This document shows positions 6,584 through 7,225 of a stretch of 7,225 nucleotides of DNA, piece by piece. A model generated the notes under the pieces. That model did not search any database. It worked only from the letters and a program-made list of their open reading frames with translations, and had not been told where the DNA came from. Source of the DNA: Rickettsiaceae bacterium (GTDB lineage: Bacteria; Pseudomonadota; Alphaproteobacteria; Rickettsiales; Rickettsiaceae); assembly GCA_021741085.1 (NCBI GenBank), contig JAIOYM010000054.1, forward strand, positions 1 through 7,225, read 5' to 3'. The first letter of the stretch is position 1; every line of letters begins with the position of its first letter. A program made the position numbers and the translations under genes.

Positions 6584-7074
6584 AAAAATTAACTAGTTTT
6601 TATTGATTTAATTTAATTTGAAATTTTAGAGTCTATACATTATTGTATTTAGTTTTATGTTAAAAGTTAAATAGTTAACGCATTTAAGAACATAACGCTG
6701 ATTATCTAATTATTGTTGTTTACTCTAATGTATTTTATAAATATTAAAGTTAATAGAAATACAAATTTAACTAATAGCAAGCACATAATATAATTATTTA
6801 TCTCTTTAGTCAAGTATTTATTTGTAAAAATAAGCAAGTATTTTGGTTCAATAATCTTCTTATTTTTAAGTTCACTCTAAAAATTAATATGGTAATTTGG
6901 ATTAAAAACCAGGAAGGGATGCAACGATTTTTGTATAGCTTATCTTGATAAGGTGGTGACTATTTTTTGTCTACTCTCATGTCTTCAAATTATATAGTGC
7001 AAAATAAATAAAACTTTTGTAGATGGTGTAAGGCAAATAAAGCATTAATGGCGCATTGATATTTTCTTCTTACA
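6584..7074. other. Long AT-rich non-coding region upstream of the 702-residue gene
   Basis: I see no gene in about 490 bases. Visible items are the candidate promoter at 6642-6670, the inverted repeat TAAAAATAAG/CTTATTTTTA (6825-6834 and 6859-6868), the direct repeat CAAGTATTT (twice between about 6811 and 6843), and the compact dyad CTTATC-TT-GATAAG (6939-6952). The only in-frame start of note (ATG 6889) opens just 19 codons. The length of the leader region is unusual beside the other gaps in the window. Confidence 0.6.
6642..6670 (-). promoter_or_regulatory. Candidate promoter of the 702-residue protein gene
   Basis: On the minus strand TTAACT (6665-6670, 4/6 to TTGACA) precedes TACAAT (6642-6647, 5/6 to TATAAT) by 17 bp. 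The start would fall near 6635, giving a leader of about 50 nt. The same TACAAT hexamer serves the candidate lpdA promoter. The surrounding DNA is very AT-rich, so chance matches are likely. Confidence 0.38.
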
Positions 7075-7086
7075 GATTTAGCCTGA

Positions 7087-7108
7087 GCTCTTTGCCTTGG
7101 CAAAGGGC
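7087..7108. repeat. GC-rich hairpin in the right-hand non-coding tail
   Basis: GCTCTTTGCC (7087-7096) pairs with GGCAAAGGGC (7099-7108), 10 pairs with one T-G and a 2-nt centre. A related direct copy, GCTCTAGCCTTGG, recurs at 7130-7142, matching the left arm and loop GCTCTTTGCCTTGG with a one-base gap. No T-run follows, so a terminator is unlikely. Confidence 0.5.
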
Positions 7109-7157
7109 AGCGTGCGAAAATAATGTTTTGCTCTAGCCTTGGTTTGATAATATGTTA

Positions 7158-7203
7158 GTTCGGCTGCTTGGCTAAGCCTGCGAACGAGCGTGGTGATCCA
7201 GTT
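7158..7203. repeat. Probable degenerate dispersed intergenic repeat (rickettsial palindromic type)
   Basis: GTTCG (7158-7162) and CGAAC (7181-7185) form an arm with an inner GGCT/AGCC (7162-7165 and 7175-7178). The following GAGCGTGGTGATCCAG resembles the GCGAGCGAGCGTGGCAATCCAG-like end of short repeats scattered between genes in Rickettsiales. The match is from memory, and this copy looks eroded. It is followed by TTATTAAACC and a T-rich run at 7213-7221. Confidence 0.42.
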
Positions 7204-7225
7204 ATTAAACCTTTCTTTTTTAAAA

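Noticed and set aside
6889..6948. 19-codon frame in the right-hand gap
   Set aside because: Too short, with no ribosome site and no recognisable motif.
7081..7203. tRNA or other structured RNA gene
   Set aside because: Hairpins are present, but no cloverleaf, anticodon arm or T-loop sequence could be built.

Overview
This AT-rich window has small, well-spaced genes and long non-coding gaps. The protein style is that of an intracellular alphaproteobacterium, most likely of the order Rickettsiales and perhaps Midichloriaceae-like. That placement rests on the look of LpdA, CtaE and the DsbA-like protein, the gene decay, the effector-like protein and the small dispersed repeats. It is an inference; no database search was possible.

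Layout. Positions 1-134 are a 24-bp tandem repeat array cut by the left edge; most copies carry AGGAGGTGA, an ideal Shine-Dalgarno core. Positions 135-382 hold no gene, only a possible promoter. Positions 383-676 are a short remnant of an S9-family (prolyl oligopeptidase type) peptidase, apparently the N-terminus joined in frame to the C-terminus with the whole catalytic part gone. A 31-bp hairpin separates it from lpdA (803-2191, minus strand), the E3 subunit of 2-oxoacid dehydrogenase complexes. A 160-bp divergent region with an inverted repeat leads to ctaE/coxC (2352-3161, plus), cytochrome c oxidase subunit III. This is followed by a membrane-anchored DsbA-like thiol:disulfide oxidoreductase (3247-4233, plus), which has the best promoter match in the window. 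A 241-bp convergent region (4234-4474) contains two inverted repeats and a weak terminator. Positions 4475-6583 (minus) encode a 702-residue protein that is the most interesting item here: a helical N-terminus, a candidate Cys-His-Asp triad spaced like YopT-type (C58) cysteine proteases, and a C-terminal segment that looks like ribonuclease-inhibitor-type leucine-rich repeats. Positions 6584-7225 are non-coding, first very AT-rich, then a more GC-rich, repeat-bearing tail that ends in what looks like a degenerate copy of a dispersed rickettsial intergenic repeat.

How the genes relate. LpdA (carbon entry to the TCA cycle), CtaE (terminal oxidase) and the DsbA-like protein (envelope disulfides) are housekeeping functions of an aerobic Gram-negative cell. 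They do not form an obvious single operon. The 702-residue protein is a separate, convergently oriented unit with its own candidate promoter and is best read as a possible host-directed effector. None of the four intact genes has a recognisable Shine-Dalgarno sequence, in contrast to the repeat array at the left edge.
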